Origin: Opitutia bacterium UBA4506
GTDB taxonomy: Bacteria > Verrucomicrobiota > Verrucomicrobiia > Opitutales > Puniceicoccaceae
Assembly: GCA_002388665.1 (NCBI GenBank)
Contig: DGMY01000035.1
Span: 1-19,178, forward strand
Length of the DNA stretch: 19,178 nucleotides
Direction: 5' to 3'
The position numbers and the translations under genes were made by a program. Below, piece after piece: positions 7,642 through 15,813 of the stretch; positions within the stretch are counted from its first letter, which is position 1, and every line of letters starts with the position of its first letter. Below the pieces are notes generated by a model. It saw nothing but the letters and a program-made list of their open reading frames with translations. It did no database searches and was not told where the DNA came from.

Positions 7642-10137
7642 ATGAGCGGAGCGTATCATGGCCGACAATTTGGGTTTTCGGCCACCCCGTCTGACCTTGA
7701 AACGGGAGAGCACCTCTTCATACCTGACATTTGGCAGCAGGAAGCGATCCGTTTACTACTAGCTGGACACGACGTGGTCGTCGACGCGCCAACAGGCTCG
7801 GGGAAGACGTTTGTCTTTGAACAATTGGTCGAGCGCGGCGAGATTCGCAAAGCAGTTTACACGGTACCGACCCGAGCTCTCGCCAACGATAAATTGATGG
7901 AATGGCGTTCGCGGGGATGGAATGTGGGGATCGCCACAGGAGATTTAGCAGAGAACCTCGAGGCTCCAGTCATTGTCGCAACCTTAGAGACTCAACGGCA
8001 TGCCCTCCTGCGAGGGGAAGGGCCGGATTTACTCGTCATCGACGAGTACCAAATGCTCAATGATCCCCTCCGAGGGCTGCACTACGAGTTGGCGATTGCG
8101 AGTGCACCACCAGAGACCCAACTGCTTTTGCTCAGCGGCAGTACGTCCAATCCCAGTCTCATCGTGGATTGGTTGCGCCGCCTCCAAAGAAAGGTCGACC
8201 TTGTACAATGTGCGGAGCGACCGGTTCCGCAGGAGGAAATCAATCTCGACGCTCTTCGACAGAAGGTGCCGCAAGGTGTCAGAGGCTATTGGCCGCGCCG
8301 GATTGCAAAAGCCCTCGCTGCCGGGTTGGGGCCTATCCTTATTTTTGCTCCTCAACGACAGGCGGCCGAAGAGATCGCGCGAAAGCTAGCGAGCACCCTC
8401 CCCCCCTGTGAGCCACTGGAGTTAACCTCGCAACAGACATCTCTCGCCCGTGGTCCAGTGCGCAAAATGCTCAGCCGGCGAATCGGATATCACCACAGTG
8501 GACTGGATTATTCGCTGAGAGCCGGGGTAATCGAACCGTTGGCCAAAATGGGCCAGTTGCGTGTAGTTGTCGCGACGACCGGGCTCGCGGCTGGAATTAA
8601 TTTTTCGATGAGGTCAGTCCTGGTTACGGAGACCCATTACCGTTTTGGCGAGGAAGTTCGCCGGATTCGATCGGATGAACTCTTACAAATGTTTGGCCGT
8701 GCCGGAAGGCGGGGTATTGATCCGGTCGGCTATGTCCTGACCGGTGCAGAGAAACCAAGATTGCGGGATGGCCGCAGCGTCGATCTCGCCCCGAACCGCA
8801 GGATCGACTGGCAGGCCTGCCTCGCGACTTTACAGGCAAGTACTGGGTTGGGGAGCGATCCACGGCAGGAGCTGGAAGAACTGAACCATCGTTTCCTTAG
8901 TGCGGGGCGTCTAAATCTTGGTCTGCGCGAGGAATTGCCTATCCGTTTCGCCAATCCTACTGATTCCTTCGCGTCTCCCTCGCGGACACGCCAAGTCGAA
9001 ATGAAAAATCCGGACGGCGAATGGGAGCGCCTCGGGAAAAAGCGGCGGGCCTCCCTAGCCGAAGGGCAATACTTCAATGGCCGAAAATGGATTCCCGCAC
9101 TCGCGGCCCCCGACGTCCTCAAAGCTGTCCACATTGGCACTCTGTGCCGCCTGCCTCAATCCCAGCCGATTCGATACGGAAGAATGATGACGGTCGCGTT
9201 GTTTCCACACGACAATCGGCACAAGAATCTGAACCTGACGAAGAGCTTTCGAAAATTGCTCCAGACGGACTGGAACGAACACAAAGACTACCCGAAGCCC
9301 GCTCACCACTGTTCCCTCGAAACTTTGGAGTCCACCTATCTGCCTCGCATGCCTCGCATGGCGAGTGGCGGGTTACCGATTCGATGGGAGGAGCATCGAG
9401 ATGAGGTTCGCGTCTACCTTGACTATTCGGAGGCGATGACCTTCTGCCGGATCGACGGGGAAGGCCGCGCGTTGATCAATCCCCCGCTTCGAGAGACCTT
9501 TGTGGATGATCAACCCGACCTGAAAATGGCGCTTGGCGGAAAATCGGATGACAAACCGAGACGGCCGGCCCGGAATTGGCTCGATCTCGGTTTAATCGAC
9601 TCCCGGTTCAGGCCCACCCGGCGAGGAGTCATCTTCAGTTTTTTCAGTCAAGGAGAGGGATTGGCGATCGCCGCTGGCCTCGAAGATCCGTCGTTCGACA
9701 TCTCCGACCTGATCTTCCAACTAGCCAACCTGCGGGCGGGGCACCGATTCGAAGAGTTGCCCCACTCCGACGGCAGACTGGGTGATCTTTCGCGTTTGAC
9801 CTACGGCTGGAGAACCATTCCGGGATACCTAAAGCGCGGTGTACCGACTGAGTACGGTGAGGGCGCGGCCGAAGTTGTCGCGGGGATCGTCGTTCAACAC
9901 CGCAAGCCCCACGAATTTGAATCGGATCAGATGCACGCCGGAGACATGGAGCGAGCCGTCTTGGAATGGCGCTCGATCCTTCGCCAGATCATACACTCCC
10001 CGGATTTCGCGTGGGACCGATGGATCGACCTGCGAAACAAGGCCTGGCAGTTTCTGGAGAAATCTCCCCCTTCAACGAACCTCAACTCGCTTCCGCCGTT
10101 GGCCGGACACCAACTGCGGCGGATAGAGTTTCGGTAG
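7642..10137 (+). CDS. Ski2-like DEAD/DEAH-box helicase
   Basis: An 831-residue superfamily 2 ATPase expected to unwind RNA or DNA duplexes in the cytoplasm. Motifs in order: a Q-motif-like IWQQEAI near 30-36, motif I DAPTGSGKT (48-56), Ia PTRAL (76-80), II DEYQ (134-137), III as SGST (165-168), IV-like ILIFAPQRQ (232-240), GYHHSGL (282-288), V ATTGLAAGIN (311-320) and VI QMFGRAGRRGID (349-360). The GYHHSGL and GRAGRRGID blocks point to the Ski2/Mtr4/Hel308/Brr2 group. Motif II as DEYQ and motif III as SGST are atypical. Residues about 400-831 hold no domain I can name with confidence. The gene starts at an ATG without Shine-Dalgarno, is divergent from the prepilin gene and convergent with the ABC-F gene. 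Whether the substrate is RNA or DNA cannot be read from sequence. Confidence 0.88.
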   Translation: MSGAYHGRQFGFSATPSDLETGEHLFIPDIWQQEAIRLLLAGHDVVVDAPTGSGKTFVFEQLVERGEIRKAVYTVPTRALANDKLMEWRSRGWNVGIATGDLAENLEAPVIVATLETQRHALLRGEGPDLLVIDEYQMLNDPLRGLHYELAIASAPPETQLLLLSGSTSNPSLIVDWLRRLQRKVDLVQCAERPVPQEEINLDALRQKVPQGVRGYWPRRIAKALAAGLGPILIFAPQRQAAEEIARKLASTLPPCEPLELTSQQTSLARGPVRKMLSRRIGYHHSGLDYSLRAGVIEPLAKMGQLRVVVATTGLAAGINFSMRSVLVTETHYRFGEEVRRIRSDELLQMFGRAGRRGIDPVGYVLTGAEKPRLRDGRSVDLAPNRRIDWQACLATLQASTGLGSDPRQELEELNHRFLSAGRLNLGLREELPIRFANPTDSFASPSRTRQVEMKNPDGEWERLGKKRRASLAEGQYFNGRKWIPALAAPDVLKAVHIGTLCRLPQSQPIRYGRMMTVALFPHDNRHKNLNLTKSFRKLLQTDWNEHKDYPKPAHHCSLETLESTYLPRMPRMASGGLPIRWEEHRDEVRVYLDYSEAMTFCRIDGEGRALINPPLRETFVDDQPDLKMALGGKSDDKPRRPARNWLDLGLIDSRFRPTRRGVIFSFFSQGEGLAIAAGLEDPSFDISDLIFQLANLRAGHRFEELPHSDGRLGDLSRLTYGWRTIPGYLKRGVPTEYGEGAAEVVAGIVVQHRKPHEFESDQMHAGDMERAVLEWRSILRQIIHSPDFAWDRWIDLRNKAWQFLEKSPPSTNLNSLPPLAGHQLRRIEFR

Positions 10138-10156
10138 GAACGATTCCGAAAGCGGA

Positions 10157-11770
10157 CTACTGGTCCTGTTTCAAGACCCGCTCGACATATTCGCTGACAT
10201 TGCAGGTCAACATTCGGCTGCCATCCGGGCGAATCTCCAACACCTTATTGACCACCGGATCGAGAAAATCACGGTCGTGACTCACGAGAATGACCGTCCC
10301 GTCAAATTCGCGGATCGCGTCCTGCAGGACCTCCTTGCTTCGGATGTCCAAGTGATTGGTCGGCTCATCGAGAATTACACAATTGCATGGGCGCATGAGC
10401 ATTTTGGCCAATGCGACACGATTGCGTTCTCCACCCGACAGTACCTCAACCTTCTTGGATTGGTCGGTCTTGGAAAACAGTAGAGCCCCCAGAGCACCCC
10501 GCGGATTCGCGTCTCCCTCCGGCGGTACGGAGGATTCAACCTCCTCCAAAACAGTCTTATTCGGTTTTAGTTCTTCGGCCTGCTGTTGGGCGAAATAGCC
10601 AAACACCGTCTGAACACCAACGTCAATCTCGCCTGAGTCATACGGCTCTACACCGGCAATGATGCGAGCAAGAGTCGATTTACCCGCGCCATTCACCCCG
10701 ACTACGGCGATACGGTCTCCCTTGTCTATGCGTAAGTCCAGCCCCCGAAAGACCTTAATGTCACCGTAGGATTTGTAGAGCTCCTTCAACTCAACCACCT
10801 TCTGCGAGGCGGGAGGAGGTGGCGGGAACCGGAAAAATATCTTTTTCTCATCCCTTTCAACCTCGATGATGTCCATCTTGTCGAGCTGCTTGATCCGGCT
10901 TTGCACCATACCGGCCTTCTTTTGATTGCCGCGGAACCGATTGATCAACTCCTTCTGTCGGGCGATCTCTTTCTTTTGATTATCGGCCTTTCGGCGCTGA
11001 GTCGCAATGATCTCGGCCTTGTTCTTTTCGTAAAAATCGTAGTTTCCAGAAAATACGTTGAGCTCCCCGAACTTGAGCTCGAAGGTGCGGTTCGTCACCG
11101 AATTCAAAAAGGCACGGTCGTGAGAAATGATCATGAGCGAACCGTGGTAGTCCTTCAGGTAACTCTCCAGCCACGTCTGCGAAACAATATCCAAGTGATT
11201 GGTCGGTTCGTCCAAGAGTAGCAACGAAGGTGTCTGCAGTAGGAGCTTCCCCAGTGCAATTCGCATCTGCCACCCACCGGAGAACTCCCCGGTATCGCGC
11301 TCAAGGTCTTCCATCGAAAAACCGAGCCCCAAGAAGACCCGTTCGATACGGGATTTCATCTTCTGGGGTTCGTGGTCTTCAAGCTGCTGCTCCCACTCAC
11401 CAATGGCATCGATGATGTCGTAATATTCCTCCTCTTCCGGATCGAGCTCGTACATGCGCTCGCTCGCTTTATCAATCTTCTCCTGGAGCGACAGGACATC
11501 CGCGAACGCTTGCTCCGCTTCTTTGTACAGAGTTCGCCCACGGGTTTCGATGCCGTCTTGGGGCAGATACCCGAGACTTACGAACGAGGGTTTCTCGATC
11601 TCACCTTCATCTGCGGCGACTTCGGACAACAGCAATTTGACCAAAGTCGATTTTCCCGACCCGTTGACACCGATCAGGCCAATCCGGTCCCGGGGGCCAA
11701 TAGTGACGTTGAGTTTCTTGAAAAGGGCTCGGTCTCCATAGGAAAGAGAGATATCGCGCAAAGTGATCAT
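10157..11770 (-). CDS. ABC-F family ATPase (ribosome-associated)
   Basis: A soluble 537-residue protein with two ABC ATPase domains and no membrane segments, the ABC-F layout (EttA, Uup, YheS, YbiT and antibiotic-resistance relatives). These bind the ribosomal E site and act in translation. Domain 1 has Walker A GVNGSGKST (34-42), signature FSGGWQMR (163-170) and Walker B LLLLDEPTNHLD (183-194). Domain 2 has Walker A GVNGAGKST (358-366), signature LSGGERNR (444-451) and VILDEPTNHLD (465-475). The charged interdomain linker (about 245-310) is the P-site tRNA interaction motif region. ISHDRAF and VSHDRDF are the switch histidine motifs. Length and linker are like the YheS/ABCF3 group, but I do not assign a symbol. 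The ATG at 11770 starts directly at MITLRDISLSYG. The gene converges with the helicase gene (19 bp between stops). Confidence 0.95.
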   Translation of the reverse strand: MITLRDISLSYGDRALFKKLNVTIGPRDRIGLIGVNGSGKSTLVKLLLSEVAADEGEIEKPSFVSLGYLPQDGIETRGRTLYKEAEQAFADVLSLQEKIDKASERMYELDPEEEEYYDIIDAIGEWEQQLEDHEPQKMKSRIERVFLGLGFSMEDLERDTGEFSGGWQMRIALGKLLLQTPSLLLLDEPTNHLDIVSQTWLESYLKDYHGSLMIISHDRAFLNSVTNRTFELKFGELNVFSGNYDFYEKNKAEIIATQRRKADNQKKEIARQKELINRFRGNQKKAGMVQSRIKQLDKMDIIEVERDEKKIFFRFPPPPPASQKVVELKELYKSYGDIKVFRGLDLRIDKGDRIAVVGVNGAGKSTLARIIAGVEPYDSGEIDVGVQTVFGYFAQQQAEELKPNKTVLEEVESSVPPEGDANPRGALGALLFSKTDQSKKVEVLSGGERNRVALAKMLMRPCNCVILDEPTNHLDIRSKEVLQDAIREFDGTVILVSHDRDFLDPVVNKVLEIRPDGSRMLTCNVSEYVERVLKQDQ

Positions 11771-11898
11771 CGATGCGTTCTACGGGGGAGGCCCGACTCA
11801 GGGCAAACCAGAAAGGAGACTTCTTCTGTTTCAGCGGGTGATTCCTTGGGGCATATTCATCGAAATCCCGGCGAACGAATGCATTCCGAATTCGGTCC

Positions 11899-11921
11899 TC
11901 GACCCCGTTACCGGGGATCGA
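11899..11921 (+). promoter_or_regulatory. Hairpin in the leader of the SMR exporter gene
   Basis: TCGA-CCCCG, loop TTAC, CGGGG-TCGA forms a nine-pair stem with a single bulged A, 37 bases upstream of the exporter start codon. There is no T tract, so it is not an intrinsic terminator. It does not match the ACGR-loop guanidine-II pattern. It could be a leader structure or chance. Confidence 0.25.
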
Positions 11922-11958
11922 TCAGGATGCCCACTCACTATAAAAAACCCACACAACT

Positions 11959-12288
11959 ATGCATTGGATACTCCTCTTTATCGCAATCGTCGCTGAGGTC
12001 ATCGGAACCTCTGCACTCAAAGCCAGCGAGGGATTTACGCGAATCCTGCCCTCCATCGGAGTCGTCATTGCCTATGGAATTTCGTTCTTTCTTCTCTCGC
12101 TCACCCTGCGCGTAATTCCAGTCGGGGTTGCCTATGCGATCTGGTCCGGAGTCGGCATCGTCCTGATCTCCCTGGTAGCGTGGCTGTGCTTCGGCCAGAA
12201 GCTCGATCCCGCTGGCATCGTTGGCATCGCATTGATTGGTTCAGGGGTGATCGTTCTCAATACGCTCTCGAAAACTGGTGTACACTAG
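11959..12288 (+). CDS. SMR family multidrug exporter, EmrE/Qac type
   Basis: A 109-residue, four-helix inner-membrane protein of the small multidrug resistance family. It exchanges protons for toxic cations as an antiparallel homodimer. Glu13 in IVAEVIGTS equals the essential Glu14 of E. coli EmrE. Tyr59 and Trp62 in AYAIWSGVGIVLIS match Tyr60 and Trp63, and SEGFTRILPSIG matches EmrE loop 1 closely. These features favour the quaternary-ammonium (Qac) subtype over the guanidinium (Gdx) subtype. Length is one residue below EmrE. The start ATG has no Shine-Dalgarno. It is divergent from the ABC-F gene across 188 bp, which contains a hairpin at 11899-11921. No regulator gene is adjacent. Confidence 0.95.
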   Translation: MHWILLFIAIVAEVIGTSALKASEGFTRILPSIGVVIAYGISFFLLSLTLRVIPVGVAYAIWSGVGIVLISLVAWLCFGQKLDPAGIVGIALIGSGVIVLNTLSKTGVH

Positions 12289-12306
12289 AGACGAAACTCC
12301 GGCCCA

Positions 12307-12483
12307 TTGCTCCAAAAACCACCCCCAAAGCTCATTGTTGACGCCAATCTCATTCTCAACAAAGGTTTCCCCCACATGCTCGATGGCGAAATTCTAGTTT
12401 TCCGACATTCCGCAAAGATGGGCCCGACTCTCTTCGTCCGCCCCAAGGTGATCCCATTCATTATGGCGAATCGATGGAATTGA
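12307..12483 (+). CDS. Small uncertain ORF between SMR and kinase genes
   Basis: The frame opens right after the SMR stop codon and runs to a stop at 12481, nine bases before the kinase start. A TTG at 12307 would give 58 residues and an ATG at 12376 would give 35. The product includes PKLIVDANLILNKGF and GPTLFVRPKVIPFIM, which look protein-like, but I recognise no family and see no ribosome-binding site. It may be a remnant of a decayed gene, a small membrane-associated peptide, or not coding. Low confidence. Confidence 0.2.
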   Translation: MLQKPPPKLIVDANLILNKGFPHMLDGEILVFRHSAKMGPTLFVRPKVIPFIMANRWN

Positions 12484-12491
12484 ACTGACCG

Positions 12492-14582
12492 ATGAATGAG
12501 CCTCCTAAAGATTTACCCCGCTGTCTGGCTTTGCTGGAGAAGGCTCGCGAGTTCAGTTCCAGTTCCATAATCATTACCGACTCCAATTGGACCATCACCT
12601 ACGTAAACCGTACCTTCACGGAAAGAACGGGCTTCTCCTCGTCTGACGTACTGGGGAAGAATCATGAAATCCTCAACGCCGACACCCAGGATACTACGGC
12701 CTACTATGCCGTTCGCGAGAAAATCGCATCAGGCAAAGACTGGGTCGGCCCCCTGCAGCGCCGCAAAAAGGACCGTTCTATTTTTTGGGAGCAGGCCACG
12801 ATCTACCCGGTTCGGAGTGAAGATACGGATCTCGAACACTACGTGGGGATCTATGAAGACATCACCGAACAACAGCGCACCGAGACAGTTCTCCGCAGCG
12901 TAGGCGAAGCCAATCAGTTGCTACTTCGATCGAGCGAGATCGAGGAAACGTTTCCCAAGATTCTAAGTATTCTTGGCAAAGCATGTGACGTCGACCGGTC
13001 GTATCTATTCAATTACACGGAGCCGATTTCCGACCCCACACGCTCGACTATCAGTTTGCAGCTGGAATGGAATTCCGGTGCCTTCTCGCCACAGATCGAC
13101 AACTGTCGGAATCAGAATATCCCTACCCACCGAGGAATGTTCCAAGAGTGGATGGAGCAACTGCAGGCCGGCAACCCGGTTTATGGAGTGGTGGAATCGA
13201 TTCCGGAGCCCCACCGGTCATTTTTCGCGGAGCAGGAGATCGTATCGCTTTTGCTCATACCCATCCATACCGGAAACCGCTTCTTCGGATTCTTGGGCTT
13301 TGATGACTGCCGACACGTGCGCAGTTGGGCCGACAGTGAGGTCACCCTACTCCATTCCGTGGCCGGCAGCCTCGGGGTCGTCCTCCAACGCCGTGACTAT
13401 GAGAGCGACATCCAGGAGGCCCTTCTCAAAGCGGAAGCCTCCGCACTCGAGGCCATTCGTGCAAACAGCGCCAAAAGCGCCTTTTTGGCCACGATGAGCC
13501 ATGAAATCCGCACTCCCCTCAACGGCATCTTAGGCATGACCCAGATCCTGCTCGATGAAGAGCTTTCCGACGAAAAACGGGAGTTTCTGGAAACGATTCA
13601 GAATAGCGGACAAAGTCTACACACTCTCCTGAATGACATTTTGGATTTTTCGAGAATCGAAGCGAACAACATGGAAATCCTCCTACGGAACTACTCCGCT
13701 CAGTCCGTCGCTCAGGATGTAGTAAACCTGTTCCTTCCCAGTGCGCTCGAGAAAAACATTGCGCTGGAATTAGACATCCCCAACGGCTTTCCCTCGAACC
13801 TAGTTGGCGATCCCGACCGCGTCCGACAGATCATTTCGAAGCTTATCTCAAATGCCGTAAAATTTACGGATGTCGGCCGGATTGATGTTCGATTAAGGAT
13901 CGAGAAAACCGACCCCGAGTCCCTTCGGATCGAAGTACAGGATACCGGAGTAGGAGTACGGCCAGAGGTCCAGGACACTCTCTTCGACATGTTCACTCAA
14001 GGGGATTCCTCGAACACCCGTCGTTTTGGTGGGACGGGCATCGGCCTCTCGATCTGCCGCCGATTGGTCGAGGCAATGAATGGCAGGATTTGGTTTCAAA
14101 CTGCTCCCTCTTTCGGAACCACGTTTTTCGTGAACATCCCCTGCCAATCACCCGATCAGATTGTACCGGATTCAAATTCTGTTGGTTCCCTCGGCGGACA
14201 GCACCCTCAGAAGTCCCTTCACGTTTTGATCGTCGAAGACAATCCCGTGAATCTTCGCGTCGCTGAACTGCAACTACGGAGCCTCGGGCATACTTTCATC
14301 TCGGTAGACAACGGCAATTCAGCGATCGCGAAAGTCCAGGATGGCGAAGAATTCGACCTGATCCTCATGGATTGCCAAATGCCGGGGATCAACGGCTTCG
14401 ACACGACAGAAAAAATCCACAAACTTGACCCACCCCACCCTAAGATCATAGCGGTAACGGCCTCCGCGTCAGAAATTGATCGAGAACGCGCAATCAAGAC
14501 CGGGATCGCCGACTACCTCGTCAAGCCGGTCAGCAAAGACACCTTGAAATCGGCAATTCTTCGCGCAATCGAAAATTCGTAA
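12492..14582 (+). CDS. Hybrid sensor histidine kinase: PAS-GAF-HisKA-HATPase-REC
   Basis: A 696-residue kinase with no membrane segment, so the input signal is probably cytoplasmic. A PAS domain (about 20-130) ends in the PAC-like YVGIYEDITEQQ. A GAF domain (about 137-302) follows, then a short coiled coil (303-330). The HisKA dimerisation domain carries phospho-acceptor His337 in ATMSHEIRTPLNG. The HATPase_c domain (about 435-552) has the N box SNAVKF (Asn454), G1 QDTGVGV and G2 GGTGIGLSI. The C-terminal receiver (about 575-695) has VEDN (582-585), phospho-acceptor Asp627 in LMDCQMPG, and Lys678 in LVKPV. No HPt domain or separate response regulator gene is in the window, so the output partner is elsewhere. 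No Shine-Dalgarno is seen before the ATG. The C-terminus lies 49 bp before tRNA-Thr. Signal and target are unknown. Confidence 0.95.
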   Translation: MNEPPKDLPRCLALLEKAREFSSSSIIITDSNWTITYVNRTFTERTGFSSSDVLGKNHEILNADTQDTTAYYAVREKIASGKDWVGPLQRRKKDRSIFWEQATIYPVRSEDTDLEHYVGIYEDITEQQRTETVLRSVGEANQLLLRSSEIEETFPKILSILGKACDVDRSYLFNYTEPISDPTRSTISLQLEWNSGAFSPQIDNCRNQNIPTHRGMFQEWMEQLQAGNPVYGVVESIPEPHRSFFAEQEIVSLLLIPIHTGNRFFGFLGFDDCRHVRSWADSEVTLLHSVAGSLGVVLQRRDYESDIQEALLKAEASALEAIRANSAKSAFLATMSHEIRTPLNGILGMTQILLDEELSDEKREFLETIQNSGQSLHTLLNDILDFSRIEANNMEILLRNYSAQSVAQDVVNLFLPSALEKNIALELDIPNGFPSNLVGDPDRVRQIISKLISNAVKFTDVGRIDVRLRIEKTDPESLRIEVQDTGVGVRPEVQDTLFDMFTQGDSSNTRRFGGTGIGLSICRRLVEAMNGRIWFQTAPSFGTTFFVNIPCQSPDQIVPDSNSVGSLGGQHPQKSLHVLIVEDNPVNLRVAELQLRSLGHTFISVDNGNSAIAKVQDGEEFDLILMDCQMPGINGFDTTEKIHKLDPPHPKIIAVTASASEIDRERAIKTGIADYLVKPVSKDTLKSAILRAIENS

Positions 14583-14631
14583 TTTCTCGACTTGCCTTCT
14601 CCCCAACCCTTCCTCATTTCTACTCTTTTAC

Positions 14632-14707
<76 letters not shown>

Positions 14708-14718
14708 CTTTAATAATC

Positions 14719-14750
14719 AACGGCTTACGAATTTTTCGAAGCCGTTTTTT
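14719..14750 (+). terminator. Rho-independent terminator of tRNA-Thr
   Basis: AACGGCTT and AAGCCGTT pair around an inner CGA/TCG stem, followed by a run of six T (including the last two of the arm), 12 bases after the tRNA. Confidence 0.85.
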
Positions 14751-14891
14751 ATTGCCCATTTTTGACCGGCTCACTTTATTCAGGCCTTCGCAGTGACGAA
14801 CTCCTCCACCGCTCCCTGCTTCACAGGTTCTCAACTTCATTGGTTCGATGTCATCAAAAGGGACCATCCGGGACACCTGATGAGCATGCGC

Positions 14892-15379
14892 CCAAAAACG
14901 TAGCTGGGGCGACTCGCCTCAGTCCACTGCGAAGATCAGAAGCGGGACGCATCTGCTACTTTATCGATGCCATCCAGCCCCCCCCCTGTATCAGCGGCCA
15001 AAACGTAGCTGGGGCGTCTCCCCTCAGTCCCTGGGAGGATCAGAAGCGGGACGCATCTGCTACTTTATCGAAGCGGTCCAGGACTCCCCCCCGTATCAGT
15101 GTCCAAAACGTAGCTGGGGCGTCCCGCCTCAGTCCACTAGGAAGATCAGAGGCGGGACGCATCTGCCACTTTATCGAAGAGATCTATGACACCACTGTAT
15201 CAGTGTCCAAAACGTAGCTGAGGCGTCCCGCCTCAGTCCCTAGAAAGATCAGAAGCGGGACGCATCTGCTACTTTACCGAAGCGGTCCAGGACTCCCCCC
15301 GTATCAGTGTCCAAAACGTAGCTGGGGCGTCCCGCCTCAGTCCCTGCGAGGATCAGAAGCGGGACGCATCTGCTACTTT
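14892..15379. repeat. Five tandem ~104-106 bp repeats, each with an inverted repeat
   Basis: Units begin at 14892, 14998, 15103, 15207 and 15311 (steps of 106, 105, 104 and 104). The fifth is shorter and ends near 15379. AACGTAGCTG and GCGGGACGCATCTG occur in all five. Each unit has arms of the type GCGTCCCGCCTC and GA(A/G)GCGGGACGC around an 18-base loop. The match is perfect over 12 bases in unit 3, and weaker in units 1 and 2, where the first arm has changed. An outer GTAGC/GCTAC pair extends the stem across a 4x4 internal loop. Steps are not all multiples of three and open frames across the array change, so it is not coding. The rest of each unit includes a variable C-run (about 6-10 C). 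It lies between the tRNA-Thr terminator and the end of the five-gene minus-strand cluster. From 14751 to 14891 I see nothing else. Confidence 0.95.
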
Positions 15380-15394
15380 TGTGGAGGTTTACTC

Positions 15395-15421
15395 TCGGCC
15401 GAAGGCCGAAAATGATCGGCC
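15395..15421 (-). terminator. Possible hairpin terminator of the five-gene cluster
   Basis: Three hexamers TCGGCC (15395-15400), GGCCGA (15404-15409) and TCGGCC (15416-15421) allow two mutually exclusive hairpins, six to thirty bases after the stop of the last gene. No T tract follows on the minus strand, so intrinsic termination is doubtful. Confidence 0.3.
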
Positions 15422-15426
15422 CGAAA

Positions 15427-15813
15427 CTATTTCCAAATCTGAGAATCCCGTTCATCTTTCAATCGAGAATATTCGTTCCAAACGGCCTCGCTAAAACTCG
15501 GCAGATCCTCGTCTGAAATGCCCGCGAAATCATGTCGCTCCTCTCGAATTATCTGCAGAAAGGCTTCCCGATGTATCTCCGGATGAGATTTGATTTCCTC
15601 AAATCGTTCGAAAACGATCCTACCCCACTCGACGCCAGCCTCCAGAACCTCCTCTTCTGTAAAGAGAGGTTCAAAATCTGAAGAAACTGCGATCCACATA
15701 GAAACAGCCGAAACAGTCAGCAGACAGGCGAGCAAGCCTAGCTGAATAAAAAATCGGTTTCTCCACCTCTGAACCGAAATCGATAAGTCTCCAGGTCCCT
15801 CCGAAGCATTCAT
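15427..15813 (-). CDS. Membrane-anchored protein of unknown function
   Basis: A 128-residue protein with one membrane helix (about 22-46, FFIQLGLLACLLTVSAVSMW). A charged, Glu-rich helical domain of about 80 residues follows (EEEVLEAGVEWGRIVFERFE and onward). The N-in orientation (Arg-rich before the helix) would put this domain in the periplasm. I recognise no family. Its start ATG overlaps the stop of the preceding gene (ATGA), and a GGAGG at 7-base spacing precedes it, the only clear Shine-Dalgarno I found in the window. It is the last gene of the rhodanese/MauE/DUF1573 cluster and probably partners the gene before it, since both have the same single-helix layout. Confidence 0.75.
   Translation of the reverse strand: MNASEGPGDLSISVQRWRNRFFIQLGLLACLLTVSAVSMWIAVSSDFEPLFTEEEVLEAGVEWGRIVFERFEEIKSHPEIHREAFLQIIREERHDFAGISDEDLPSFSEAVWNEYSRLKDERDSQIWK

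Noticed and set aside
11771..11958. Guanidine riboswitch before the SMR gene
   Set aside because: The hairpin loop is TTAC rather than ACGR, there is one hairpin only, and the exporter is Qac-type rather than Gdx-type.
11372..12115. Plus-strand 247-codon frame across the ABC-F start and SMR gene
   Set aside because: It is antisense to ABC-F and out of frame with the clear EmrE-like protein.
14762..15217. Plus-strand open frame of 151 codons across the repeat array
   Set aside because: It runs through repeats whose steps are not all multiples of three, has no start signal and reads as repeat-derived low-meaning sequence.
14892..15379. CRISPR array
   Set aside because: The whole ~104 bp unit repeats, with no unique spacers, and no cas genes are present.
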